Of a stretch of 64,000 nt of DNA, positions 42,702-55,360 are shown piece after piece. Numbering within the stretch: position 1 is the first letter of the stretch; each line of letters starts with the position of its first letter. The stretch lies in assembly GCA_023055425.1 (NCBI GenBank), contig JALGPY010000006.1, forward strand, positions 73,440,127-73,504,126. The letters run 5' to 3'. This DNA comes from Linanthus parryae (Eukaryota > Streptophyta > Magnoliopsida > Ericales > Polemoniaceae). The translations under genes were made by a program, and so were the position numbers. The notes beneath the pieces were generated by a model. It saw only the letters and a program-made list of their open reading frames with translations, was not told where the DNA came from and did no database searches.

Positions 42702-43529
42702 CTAAAACAAAGAACTAATCTGACCTAACCCAGACATGTCTAATCTAAACTGGGAACTGCAAAAAACAGGACAATCAAACAGAAATAACTCCTGCTCATC
42801 CATGAGAAGACCTTGTTTTTCCAGAGAATCAGCCACACCATTGCACTCCCTGGAAATGTGGGAGAGAGAGCCACCCAGATCCTGCAACAAGTCTTGGATA
42901 GCATTGAGCATAAATCTAAAAGGGGAAACTTGATCAAAGTTCTGAATCAACTCCACAGCATCCATGGAGTTAGATTCCACCATGACATGAAGAACATTCA
43001 TTTCCTTGCTAACAGTCAATCCATCAAAAATGGCCCAAAGCTCACCATGTAGCACAGATATAGCAACAATCTTTTTCTGCAAGCTCCATAACCAATGACC
43101 ATTCATATCTCTGCAGATCACACCTATGGCAGCTTGGTCATTAATATTCTGAGCAAAATCAACATTGATCTTAACTTTCCCAGAAGGGGTAGATCCATTT
43201 AACAACTTTTGGAGGCAGGGAGGAGTGAGCAGAAGTCAGAGATAAACCAACCATCACTCTCTTGGCTTGTGCACACAGAAAAGCAGCAATATTAGGAGGC
43301 TTAACCACCTCCTCATTATGAAGTTCTAAGTTATGCCATAACCAGAACTGAGAAGCAGCCACCAAGAACAAGATTGGCCACTCAATATCAGTAAATGAGC
43401 TCCAATTATAGCTCAAACTTTTATCAACCCAGTGAGCCACATTAGAACTGAAAAAGGGATTCCAAAAGTCTTTGTGAACAATTAACTTCCACATCCAAGA
43501 AACAGCAGCACAATCCCTCAAAGCATGAA
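42702..43529 (-). pseudogene. LINE C-terminal region with RNase H-like domain (3' part)
   Basis: Minus-strand frames 43529-43171 (VSWMWKLIVH, FWLWHNLELHNEE) and 43205-42702 (KINVDFAQNINDQAAIGVICRD, LHGELWAIFDGL, VMVESNSMDAVELI, HISRECNGVADSL). The Asp, Glu, Asp and Asp positions of the RVT_3-type RNase H are recognisable. The two frames overlap by a frame change near 43190. Confidence 0.85.
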
Positions 43530-43534
43530 TTGAG

Positions 43535-44973
43535 TGTTGGGTTTTGACGTAGGTAACGCAGCGGAATAACAAAAATTAATCCTACTCAAAGCCCACCAAG
43601 GATCACAGAAAGAGACATCATAACATGATCAAGGACATAGAAGATGTGTACCTTTTGATTTGTGAGATCACACGAAGAATGATGTCCTCGTCTCTACGGT
43701 TGATCCACGTCTAGAGGTGAGATCTAGATTCTTCCTTCAATCAAGTGCTAGCTTGAACCTTGGAGGAAGAGGGATGAAGATCAAAGCAACAAAGCAACAA
43801 GGCACAAGGGAGGAGGCGGCCTCCTCTTTGCCGTCGGGTAGAGGGGCGGACGGGGGCTAGGGTTTCGGCCCTAGCTCTTTGTCTTGCTCTCTCTTTTGCT
43901 CTCTCCCACTTTTCTGTTATTACTAATAATAACTCATGTAGTGGGAAGGAAGCTAGAGCCTCCTTTATATACTCCAACAACTCCTTGTTGTTTCCATAAA
44001 AGAGTTTCCTAATTCTAGATGAACTAGAATTATTCCCTTCCTTGCAAATTAGTCCTACTAAGTTTGCAAGGTGTTGCACAATGATCCTTCTATTAATTAA
44101 TCCATATTAATTAATCCCAAATCTAGCTCTACTCTATTTGACGTGTGACCCCATAGGTTTCTATATAGTTGGTAGTAACTATTACTAACATGGAGCGGTG
44201 TCTAGCAACACATCCATGCCACCCAACCAATAGAAATAGTCAGTGATCCCGACAAACCTTTGTGCCCAATATATCATATTGCATTATCCCTTTGTCTCCA
44301 TATCCGGATTGGACACGAGACATAAACAGTCACACTCGTATATCCAATCCATAGTTCCTCGATCCTGGGAATATGCTTATGCTTGCAGATAACATTAATA
44401 TCTTTATATTAATTTATCTGAGTCTGGCCAGACATTCAATAAGCCTCATCCCTCGAGTGGCCGTGGATATTTACCCCCATTATGTGGGAGGGACAAATCC
44501 TATCTACATCACTACGATCTCTAAGCTTGCTTCCTATCATGCCCGATAGCTATCTTTATAATTACCCAGTTACGGTGTAACGTTTGATAACATCAAAGCA
44601 CAATATTCCACAACTAGAGTATCTAGTGACTTCAAGTCCAAGGATTGCAATAATATTAGCACTACGAAAAGCGATTGTGACTTCACATAATCTAATGTAT
44701 CCTTTTCGTCGTGGGTCAATCCAGTATGCCATTACTCCTAATGCATACCCATGTGTTGGATCGTGATATCTCCATATCAATCCAACCCCATACTAGTCTA
44801 TAGATGATTGTCCCATTAATCATTATAATTGATTAGAGATATTTAAGAATATAACACCTTATATTCTAAGGACTTCATTCATGTTAGCATATCTCCATAT
44901 TGATAACATAATGAATCGTAAATCCATATATTTGTCACAATTAATTGATTGCCTCTAGGGCACAATTCCAACA
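43535..44973 (-). repeat. 3' LTR of the Copia element (1439 bp)
   Basis: Preceded on the minus strand by the polypurine tract. Contains TATATAAA at plus 43964-43971 (minus strand). Confidence 0.93.
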
Positions 44974-44984
44974 GTCTCCCACTT
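44974..44984 (-). promoter_or_regulatory. polypurine tract of the Copia element
   Basis: The minus strand reads AAGTGGGAGAC directly before the 3' LTR. Confidence 0.9.
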
Positions 44985-47900
44985 GCACTAGAGTCAATCT
45001 CATGCATCATATGCCTATTGATCTTGCGCGGTCCTCCACGCTTACACTGCGTAGGGGCGAGACATATGCTGGCACCTTGCAAATATTCACATCTCCTTTA
45101 TCAACAATTTGATTGAGATTGAATATTCTGAATAAATGCATCTTATGCATTAATTTACTCAGTCCTCTATGTTAGAATCAGTGACTGAATCTTGCCTGGA
45201 ACCTTTCAGCTCACAGTCACTCCCTTTAGCACAAAACATAAAACTTGACTATAATCTGAAATCTTCTTTGTCAGATGGAAGTTCTCATCACTGTAACCCC
45301 TTACAGTTAAACTTTTCCTATCCTCCATTAATCAAGAGTTCATCCTTTATTCCTTCTCAAGTACTTAAGGATAATCTTGATAATTATCAAGTGACACCTC
45401 ACTTGGATTTGATTAGTATCTTTGTGTCATGCTTTATGACACGTCTGGCCTAGTACATCTCATGGCGTATCTTGTGAATCTAATTCATACGGTCCATTCC
45501 CAATCTAATTGGTAAGACAATTAGCCTTTCAAAGACTAATTCCATGTGACATGGGTAAGAATCAATATTGTTTTCATGTTGAACCATTTCAACACCTTGT
45601 CAATATATGTACCATGACTCAGGCTGAACAATTACTTTAATCTATCTCCATAGATTTTATAGATTGTCTCGCCTAAGTCAATTATTGGAAATCAATTTCT
45701 CTAGCCTATCTTTAATAGATTGCTGGGTAGAGACATTATTCCCAATGATTAGTATGTCTCTACATACAAGACCAGAAATTTAACTATGCTCCCACTAACC
45801 TTCTTGTAGACACAAGTATCATCTTCAATTTTGATGGAACCAAACTCCTTTGATTGCATCATAAATTCGAAGAATCCAAACTCCAAGAAGCTTGACTCAA
45901 TCTATAAACAGATTGCTACAAGCAAGATGCGAATGGATTTAAGCATCACAACTGGGGAAAGATTTCGTCATAGTCTATACTATGAATTCTCATGAAACCC
46001 TTTCAAACCAGTTGTCCCTTAAAAGTAATCATATTACCATCCATGTTGGTTTCCTCATAATCTACTTGCACCCTATGGGTCCTACCCATTCAGGTGGTTC
46101 CACCAAAGTCCATACTTTGTTGGTATACATGGATTCCATATCGTATCTCATGGCTCCAAGCCATTTCTGAGAGTATGGCCACACGTGGCCATCTCATAGG
46201 TTGTAGGCTCATCTCGATGAGCAATATATCACTGGTTATGAGAAATCCTTATTTCTCTAGTCTCTCGATATATCCTACCTGTCCTACGAGGTTCTTGTGT
46301 TGTCCGAGTAGGTTGTTCCACAACACCTTGTGATCCTGCTCATGTTCCATCAAACGGATCAATGTTCTATTGTGGTTCTTGAACTTTTCAAGTTCTACTG
46401 TCCTCCCACTGTTTCTTTTAGAGACAATCTCTACCTAGAAACACTGTGGTTCGAGAAACAAACAGTTGTTCTCGATTAGGTTGTAGAAATAATATCCTTT
46501 TCAGGATATCCCACAAAACATTTATCCGACTTGGGTCCAAGTTTATTTGTAAACTCTTTTACATAAACATCATAACCCCAAATATTTATGAATGACATAC
46601 TAGGACACTTCCTAGTCCATATCTCATATGGTGTTTTTCATAATCCGTTTTTGATGGAATAAGGTTAAGGGCGAAATTTGCTGTAATTAGAACATAGCCC
46701 CTAAAAGTAAACTGGAAGTTCTGTTTGACTCATCATGGTCCGAACCGTGTCCTACAAGGTTCGAACTCTCCTTTTAGACACGCCAAACACATGTGGCGTG
46801 CTAGGTGGAGCGAGTTTTTGATCATATCCAATACTCCCATAGATTCTTGTCAAACTCTTGGCTCAAGTATTCTCCTCTACGATCCAATCGTAGAGCCTTA
46901 ATACCTTTCCAAGCTATCTTTCTACTTCATTCTTGAATTTCTTGAACTCTTCAAAGGATTCTGATCTGTTTCTTCATAAGATATACAAATCCATATTTCT
47001 CTGATCCCATCAGTAAATATGATGAAGTATTGAAAATCATCTTCAGTATCTGCGCTTAGTGGCCTACATACATCAATATGTATGATTCCCAAAATATCAT
47101 ATATTTGCCTAATAAATAAGTCTTACATATCTCATATGATTCAATAATCAAATGAGTTCTATAATTCCATCTATATGGAGTTCTAGATATGTATCTCTTA
47201 TTCATGTGGCCTAAACGATAATGCTAAAGATAAGTGAAGTTCATATCATTATATTCAAACCTCTAGGTATTAATGTTATAGATGAAATTATCATGATCAT
47301 GGATATAGAATCCACTTAGACAAAATTGCATTACAATAATGCATACCATAATAAATGGAACAACATTTGTCCTTTCATTATGATAAGGAGCTTTCTTGTC
47401 CAAACAAGAAACTATGATAATGGTCCTACTCATAGCAGGGACATTATCCCTTTTGTCTAATTCATGAACAATTTCTGAAAGGTAGAAATAATTCCCTACG
47501 GCTTTTCAGCAACCCTTTGCTTCATAGCCCCACGTGTAGGATTATTTCTTCCTTATCCAATTGTCTTCGTCTCTTGAGATCCTACACATTCCTATAAATG
47601 TGAGATCCTCATCTAGTATCATATACTCTTGATGATGAGATAGACACATTGAATTTTATAATAAAATACCCAAGTCGGAATTCATAATTCCTTTATTATT
47701 TACTTCCATGTACTTTGGGTAGTCTCTCTTCCTCTACACCACCTATGGGACTTCGAGGCAACTTGGTTTTAGCAACAGGCTTGCTTTATACTCATGGGTT
47801 CGGCGCAAACCATTTGCCCTTACCCATGCTGTTAACTATTAACAGTTTTTGCCCATGCCCATTATGAGTGTTTTGTTTAGTGATTTTTCAATCATATTGA

Positions 47901-50334
47901 GTAAATCAACTTTAAAACAAAACTGTAATTGCATCCAATGCAATTCTTCGTCCACTTGGGAGAATAACTATATATTCTTTATCTATCTTATAGATAACTC
48001 CCAATATCTAAGATTTCAATCCTATTGAGTTAGTTTAGTTTGCGCTTCACCTCTTGCTTCAGCAGCCACACATTACTAACTTGTGTCGTCGCGTCATATC
48101 TCGATGAAGTAAGTCGCCTTGCTTTGGCAAGCCCGAACTTATTCCATCTTGACCATGACGAGTGCTAAGCAAAAGATTGCAAAGTGGAGCAACTCCTTAA
48201 GCCTTTCATGACAAGCTCGTATGATCATATCATATGCCTCCAAATTTCTCATCTTGCTTCCAAAGCTCAGAGTCCATGGGAGCTTGACATGAGACAAGTT
48301 ACATCCAAAGAACCATTCTTTGATGTTCCTTCCATAAGGCTTTAGTGTGTTTTGGTAGTTGGTGGGAAGAGAAATTTATGCTCTACAATGTACAACATAT
48401 TTCCTTTATTTGAGAACAATTCTCAATTTTATACCAATCTAGAAAATAGATTCCAGACATCTTGTCCATCTCATGGACATAAAGTCGCGTTTGTTTGTTT
48501 AATGCGATGGGTATTCAATACTTATAGGATTATGCAAAGCATTGTGACGTACAACTATATTCAACAAGGATTTAAATTATTAAATATAGCTCCCACTATT
48601 TTTCTCGGATTAATAGCCCTCACCATTAATGCGGAAAATATTTTATATATTTTCTAGTGGGTCCAAGATCCCTTTTTCACTTCTTCTTGAGCTTGCTTTG
48701 GCAAGTCACCCAAGAATTGGTTATTTAGGTAGGAACCATTCCAATTGCATCCTATGCAACTCTTGGTCTAATTAGGTGAATAACTCTCTATTCTTTATCC
48801 TTTAGATAACACCTAATTGTCATGCCTCTAAGCTCATCAATCCAATTGACTCTTGCCTAGTTGCGTCCAACCTCTTGCTTTCAACATACACGCATTACTA
48901 GCTTGCGTCGTGCGCAACACACCATGGAAATTAAAATCGCCTTGCTTTGGCAAGCCCGAATTTTAATAGGCCATGATCATGAAGGGTGTTTTGGCAAGAG
49001 AAGGCAAAACGCAATATTTATTTGAGGGATTTCTTTTAAGTTGTTTGGTTGATCTTATCAACATGGTCTACTTATTTGGATTGGGCCATCCACAATAAAA
49101 GACCAACCTTGTTTATTATTGTCTTGTTAACGTTTTGCTAGTATCGCCATACACACAAAAATAAATAACAAGACATAAATAATAAACATCCACAAAAGAA
49201 AATAACGTGGCATGGATATGGCCCCTAGACTAAGATATTACCAAGCCAATGATAATATCTATATGCCCTAAAGTGACAAGCTCATCTCCATGTGCTCCAC
49301 CATAGCTGCGCGCCTAGGGATGTCTTTTGGCTCCTTTGGTTCTCCGGTCTTCTTCTCCATGTTCTTGGCTATCATCTAAATATTTCTAATTCTAGCCTAA
49401 CATCTAGGATAAATAAATAACAAAAGCCTCACATGTCGAGGAGAAAAAGAACGACTCGCAGGCCGTAAAACCTAATTAATTATTACATTAATTTGATCAG
49501 CTCGCAGGCCGTAAACCAAACCACAAAACAATAAACATCCACAATCCTAGGCCATATCCATCCACCATGCAATAAAGAACATAATACAGTTAAAACCAAT
49601 TTTTAACGCGCTTGTTTAATTTTAATGAAATTGGGTAACTAGGGTTTCACAACGGTCCAAAGGATTTACCAAAGAATGGCCGAAATCAACCAAGGAACCG
49701 CCACACTAGGCCCGGGCCGCCCGGCCCCTAGCCCACACGGCTAGGCCGTGTGCTAGGGTGTACCGGCCCCTCTTGTGCCGTGTGTTACTTGGGCGGCAAG
49801 GAGAGAGAGGGGCGGTCCCTACATGGGCCACACCTCCTCATGGAATTGTTTCCATAAACAATTCATGGAATTATTTCCATAAACAATATATGGAATTGTT
49901 TCCATAAACAATTCCTTCCTTGTTGGGTTGTTTCCAAAACACCCTTATGGTATTGTTTCCAAAATAATTCTTTCCTTGGTTCTCAAGTTTAGTTGTTTCC
50001 ATAAACAACTTCTTACTTGTTTCCCAAGTTTAGTTGTTTCCAAAACAACTTCTTCCTTGTTGCCCAAGTTTAATTATTTCCATACTTGGAAAACCCCTTT
50101 TCCAAGCATGTGCCCATGAACCCTAATTTTTTCAAGAACCCAATTATTCACATCCTATGTGATTAAACTCAACAATTCTAACATCCAATGTTAAATTGGG
50201 TCTTGTTTGTTTGAATCAAATTCAATATTGCATCTACTATGCCAATTTTTTCAGTTTTCGCGTAATAAACAATAATACGGTGTATGAACTGAAATCGTAA
50301 GCACATAATATCATGTTATGCTCTACGACCTGTG
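44985..50334 (-). pseudogene. decayed Copia gag-pol
   Basis: No open frame of useful size exists on the minus strand. Scattered segments can be recognised by comparison with element B: MESMYTNKVWTLVEP at about 46145-46100, the GRTVELEKF segment near 46400, SFINIWGYDVYVK-like wording near 46590-46550, and the NILRYLR/RNase H region nearer the 3' end. The leader region (about 48660-50330) matches that of element B, and its plus-strand frame at 48352-48657 is an artefact. Many indels and stops make it non-autonomous. Confidence 0.75.
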
Positions 50335-50346
50335 GCTCTGATACCA
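50335..50346 (-). promoter_or_regulatory. primer binding site of the Copia element
   Basis: The minus strand reads TGGTATCAGAGC one base inside the 5' LTR, initiator tRNA-Met type. Confidence 0.9.
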
Positions 50347-50347
50347 C

Positions 50348-51787
50348 TGTTGGGTTTTGACGTAGGTAACGCAGCGGAATAACAAAAATTAATCCTACTC
50401 AAAGCCCACCAAGGATCACAGGAAGAGACATCATAACATGATCAAGGACATAGAAGATGTGTACCTTTTGATTTGTGAGATCACACGAAGAATGATGTCC
50501 TCGTCTCTACGGTTGATCCACGTCTAGAGGTGAGATCTAGATTCTTCCTTCAATCAAGTGCTAGCTTGAACCTTGGAGGAAGAGGGATGAAGATCAAAGC
50601 AACAAAGCAACAAGGCACAAGGGAGGAGGCGGCCTCCTCTTTGCCGTCGGGTAGAGGGGCGGACGGGGGCTAGGGTTTCGGCCCTAGCTCTTTGTCTTGC
50701 TCTCTCTTTTGCTCTCTCCCACTTTTGTGTTATGACTAATAATAAGTCATGTAGTGGGAAGGAAGCTAGAGCCTCCTTTATATACTCCAACAACTCCTTG
50801 TTGTTTCCATAAAAGAGTTTCCTAATTCTAGATGAACTAGAATTATTCCCTTCCTTGCAAATTAGTCCTACTAAGTTTGCAAGGTGTTGCACAATGATCC
50901 TTCTATTAATTAATCCATATTAATTAATCCCAAATCTAGCTCTACTCTATTTGACGTGTGACCCCATAGGTTTCTATATAGTTGGTAGTAACTATTACTA
51001 ACATGGAGCGGTGTCTAGCAACACATCCATGCCACCCAACCAATAGAAATAGTCAGTGATCCCGACAAACCTTTGTGCCCAATATATCATATTGCATTAT
51101 CCCTTTGTCTCCATATCCGGATTGGACACGAGACATAAACAGTCACACTCGTATATCCAATCCATAGTTCCTCGATCCTGGGAATATGCTTATGCTTGCA
51201 GATAACATTAATATCTTTATATTAATTTATCTGAGTCTGGCCAGACATTCAATAAGCCTCATCCCTCGAGTGGCCGTGGATATTTACCCCCATTATGTGG
51301 GAGGGACAAATCCTATCTACATCACTACGATCTCTAAGCTTGCTTCCTATCATGCCCGATAGCTATCTTTATAATTACCCAGTTACGGTGTAACGTTTGA
51401 TAACATCAAAGCACAATATTCCACAACTAGAGTATCTAGTGACTTCAAGTCCAAGGATTGCAATAATATTAGCACTACGAAAAGCGATTGTGACTTCACA
51501 TAATCTAATTTATCCTTTTCGTCGTGGGTCAATCCAGTATGCCATTACTCCTAATGCATACCCATGTGTTGGATCGTGATATCTCCATATCAATCCAACC
51601 CCATACTAGTCTGTAGATGATTGTCCCATTAATCATTATAATTGACTAGGGATATTTAAGAATATAACACCTTATATTCTAAGGACTTCATTCATGTTAG
51701 CATATCTCCATATTGATAACATAATGAATCGTAAATCCATATATTTGTCACAATTTAATTGATTGCCTCTAGGGCACAATTCCAACA
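50348..51787 (-). repeat. 5' LTR of the Copia element (1440 bp)
   Basis: TATATAAA at plus 50777-50784 on the minus strand. Visible differences from the 3' LTR include three clustered near 50728-50750, which by eye improve or break an inverted atgact...agtcat word. Confidence 0.93.
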
Positions 51788-51792
51788 TTGAG

Positions 51793-52211
51793 GTTTCAAT
51801 GTCATGACCACATAACTGAAAAGGAGGATTATTAACAATTCCTCTTTTGTATTTCAGATTTTGAGTGAGAAGCCTATCATGTCTAGTCAGCCACATAAAA
51901 GTCTTCCATCTTTGGAACCCTTTCAGCTTCCAAATTTGTTTCCAATTCTTATCACAAGGAGGCTTTTCAACAGAGCTAGTACTTTCCAAATAAGCAGAAG
52001 GAACAGAAAAAGTACCTTTATTTGGCAACCAGACCACCTGATATGTGTCCTCAGTAGAATCACTCAAAGAGACAACAGCAAGAAGGTCCATAATAGCAGG
52101 GGGTAGAATGTCACTTAACAGCAGCATCCTCCACCCTACATCACAATCCCAATAATCACTAACAGATAAGAGCAATTCATCATCAGAGAGTTGAGTAGAA
52201 ACCACATCCAT
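51793..52211 (-). pseudogene. LINE zinc-binding (zf-RVT) region
   Basis: The minus-strand frame gives DTYQVVWLPNKGTFSVPSAY, WKQIWKLKGFQRWKTFMWLT, HDRLLTQNLKYKRGIVNNPP and LCGHDIETS, the region after RT in plant L1 elements. It ends at the Copia target duplicate. 52212-52382 carries further diverged sequence with stops. Confidence 0.85.
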
Positions 52212-52382
52212 CAGCCTTAAATTGCCAAGCCAATTATCAATCTAGAACAGAGTACTCTTTCCAGAGCTAACATTCTTACCAATCCCAGAAGAAACAGCAG
52301 TAAGGCTTTTAAAAATATGTTTCCAAACTCTTGATTGGTAAGGCTTCACTTGTCTCTTTTGAGGGTAAAGAGAGGGTTTCCC

Positions 52383-54089
52383 TTACTTCACAATAAGTTC
52401 TTTGGCCCAAAAGGAAGAATTATTTGTGACTAAGCTCCATCCAGCCTTAGCCAGAAAAGCTAAATTAAACTCACTAATCCTCTTAAGACCCAAACCACCA
52501 TGTTCTTTAGGCAGCAACACAGTATCCCAGCTTAATAGAGAAAGTTTAGCTTTACTAATAGACCCTCCCCACATGAACCTTCTACAAATCATATCAATTT
52601 CTCTTAACACAGAACTTGGGAGAAGCACTGTTTGCATAGCATAGGCAGGAATAGCTTGCAAAACTGTCTGAATAAGAGTGACTCTTCCTGCCAATGAGAG
52701 CTGAGAAGCTTTCCAAGCAGACAATCTAACCAAGATTTTATCCACCAAAAATCTGTAAGTACCAGCACTAAATTTTTTGTGGATAAGAGGCATACCCAGA
52801 TGAGAACCCAGATCATCAGTGAGTTGGATGTTCAACAAAGAACTCAACTCTCTAGCAATAATTTTGGCAACACAAGGGGCTACAAAGAGTCTTGATTTTT
52901 CAAAACTGATAGTCTGCCGAGCTTCATCACAGAAATCTTTAAGAACTTGTTTCATCACTTTAACTTGTTTCTTAGTAGCAACTCCAAAAAGAATTAAGTC
53001 ATCAGCAAAAAACAAATGAGTAATAGGAATGCTACACCTGGAAAATTTAATGCCTTCCCATTAACCAGCTTCCACAGCTAAATGGATCTTCTGTGCTAAT
53101 AACTCCATCACCAAAAGGAACAAATAAGGAGAAATGGGGTATCCTTGTCTCAACCCTCTCTGGGGAGTGAAATCATCAAGTTGATCCCCATTCCAGAGAA
53201 CACTAAAAGAAGCAGAAGTCACAGAATCCATAATCAAACTGTGAAGATTAGTAGGAATACCAATGGAGGCAAGAACAGAAGCCAGACAAGACCATTTGAC
53301 TTTATCATAAGCCTTAGCCAAATCAATCTTGATTGCAAGACCACCCTTTTTCCCTTTTTTGGTATTGAGACAATGGAAAGCCTCTTGAGCAATTAAAATA
53401 TTCTCACTAGCAAGCCTTCCTGGGAGAAAGCTAAACTGCAGAGGGTGAACAATTCTTTGGAGAATTGCCCTAAGTCTGTGTGTAATGAGCTTGGTAATAA
53501 TCTTAAGAGAGACATTAAACAAGCTGATGGGCCTCAAATGAGAAAAAGATCTGGGATTCTCAACTTTAGGAATCAACACTAGTAAGGTTTTGTTGATATT
53601 TTCTGGCAGCTTACCAGATTGAAAAGCATTCCTTGCCATTTGAACCACAACAGTACTGATAGAAGGCCAATAGTGCTGGTAAAAACCAGGATTAATTCCA
53701 TCAGGACCAGGGCTTTTGAAAGAGCCCATATCAAAAATGACATCTCTTACTTCTTTAAAGGGGATGGCAGCAGTTAAAAGACTCTTATCTTCAACAGAAA
53801 GAGTAGTGCCACACCAGCTCAGAGGTTTACTGTGATCATCATCCAAAAAAGAATACAACTCTTTAAAGTGATTAGTAACTTCAACTTTGAGAGTACTAGG
53901 ATCATCACACCACTCCCCATTACTAAGCTTAATAACTTCAATCTTGTTCCTCCTTCTTCTAGGGATAGCAGAAAGATGAAAGAACTTAGTGTTCTTATCA
54001 CCAAGAAGGAGTTTGTTCACCTTGGCTTTCTGAAACCAGTACAATTCTTCTTGCTTTAGTACAAGGCCAAGTAAATGCTGTAACTCCAC
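52383..54089 (-). pseudogene. LINE reverse transcriptase
   Basis: Frame 54089-53061 holds NTKFFHLSAIPRRRRNKI, FKSPGPDGINPGFYQHYW, LVLIPKVENPRSFSHLRPIS, KIDLAKAYDKVKW and RGLRQGYPISPYLFLLVMELL, the successive RT blocks. After a stop at 53061 the next frame, 53015-52383, starts in the catalytic FFADDLILFG and runs through LGMPLIHKKF, LSLAGRVTLIQTVLQAIPAY to RRFMWGG. The catalytic FADD is preserved. Only one or two disabling changes separate the halves. Confidence 0.9.
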
Positions 54090-54401
54090 TTATAGTTTAC
54101 TGAGAAAAGGGTTCTCTCTAAGAGAGAGGGCTCTCTGGATACCATCTAACCTGGCCTTGAGCTGCCTCTTTCTAGCAAAAATATTACCAAAAACAGAGGA
54201 ATTCCAAACTTTAACATCAGAAGTAAAGTCACTAGTGGTACTAGCAATAGGTTTGTGAAGCACCCAATGTTGATCAACCAGTGAACCAAAACTTTCTTCC
54301 CAAAACCAACTATTCTCAATTCTAAAAGGTTTATGAACAGGGAGAGGTAAACCTTCAGAATTAATCAGAAGAGGGTGGTGATCAGAACAAATTCTGGTCA
54401 C
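54090..54401 (-). pseudogene. end of LINE endonuclease domain
   Basis: Begins at the truncation with the SDHHPLL motif, the conserved end of the AP-type endonuclease, then FRIENSWFWEE and a linker to RT. A stop (54090-54092) precedes the RT frame by one codon. Confidence 0.75.
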
Positions 54402-55360
54402 ATGTTTATTCTATCTGAGTCAGTTTTTCTATCGAGTCGTCCGGTTGAAAGGTTCGGGTCGAAAGAGTATGCAACGGTAGTGTATGCACAGAGCCAGTCT
54501 CACGAGGGCAGAGAGGTATGATGTCAGGCTAGTGTTGGCAGGATTGCTCGGGACGAGCAATGTTTAGTGCGGGGGTATTTGATAACGCCCAATTAGGGGT
54601 TATCTTTTAGCCTGATTTCACGAGTGTTTGTGTCGGAAATAGCGTATTTTGCCGGAAATTGCCCTAGAATGCCTCGGGAATCTAGAACGAGATGTTTATC
54701 TGTGCCTCCTGGATTTCTGCTTATTTATTGCTATACTTGGATATGATCGCGGGTTTTCGTCTATGTTGCCTTTTCAGGAACAGGTTCGGAAGGTGCATCG
54801 GGAAGCGTGCCGGGACCAAGCCGGGACCGTCTCGGGAAACGTGCACAGGACCGGGTCAAGACAGGAACACGGAAAAGCAGGAGAACACCAAGGGAGGCAA
54901 ATCGGGAGCATCAGGCAGAAGAGTGGGACCCAGGAGACCCAACCGGGCCCACCAGAGGACCAAGCAGGGCCACCATCTCCACCCCAACTTGCGTATATAC
55001 GCAGGCAGGGAGGGTGGTGGTTGGAGGATTTTTTGCCCTAGTTGCGTATATACGCAGCCTTGCGTATATACGCTGCCAGTTTGACTTTTTGCCAAAGTCG
55101 GTGGACCGATGGCAGATTCCGTAATTTCTGGCGCGAGCGTTACCGGAAAAAACAGCACTATTTTAAAACTCGTCCAGACTCGTTTTGAACACACACAACA
55201 CATAATACTCAGCACAACCAAAGGGCAAGTCAGAGCATTCACGGAGAGCACGGAAGAGCGATTCGAGATTCGAAGACTTAGTTTGATTTTGTTCTCTCTC
55301 TTTATATTCAGAAACTGTGTTTTGTATTATGTCTAGTCGTAGCTAAACTTCTTATCTAGG
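54402..55360 (+). mobile_element. 3' end and partial 3' LTR of a second Athila copy
   Basis: The internal end (54402-54565) is non-coding. A polypurine-type tract AGTGCGGGGGTATT (54566-54579) precedes an LTR that starts TGATAACGCCCAATT at 54580 and matches the inverse of 14817 down to about 14045. It stops at 55360 (cttatctagg), where the Tat 5' LTR begins. GCGTATATACGC palindromes lie at 54991, 55044 and 55062. A TATA-like motif of the other copy is here ACTATTTTAAA. Confidence 0.85.

Larger units (their letters stand above)
43535..51787 (-). mobile_element. complete-length Copia retrotransposon with nearly identical LTRs and decayed interior
   Basis: Flanked by a 5-bp target duplication TTGAG (43530-43534 and 51788-51792). 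On the minus strand: 5' LTR 51787-50348, PBS, internal 50347-44974, polypurine tract, 3' LTR 44973-43535. Total 8253 bp. It lies within the LINE. The LTRs show about nine visible differences in 1440 bp, yet internal coding is full of stops. Same family as element B (21556-29329). Confidence 0.93.
42672..54401 (-). mobile_element. L1-type LINE, split by a Copia insertion and 5'-truncated
   Basis: On the minus strand the order is the end of the endonuclease (ICSDHHPLL, 54401-54090), RT (54089-52383), zinc-binding region (52211-51793), then, beyond the Copia element, the C-terminal RNase H-like region (43529-42702) and a short A tail (plus ttttttt at 42672-42678). The reading frame after the zinc region (CGHDIETS) resumes as IHALRDCAAVSWMWKL on the other side of the insertion. 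The 5' end is missing at 54401, where Athila sequence begins. Confidence 0.9.

Noticed and set aside
43741..44079. 112-codon minus-strand frame repeated at 50554-50892
   Set aside because: It is part of the two Copia LTRs, Arg-rich and spanning the promoter-leader region. No relation to a known protein.
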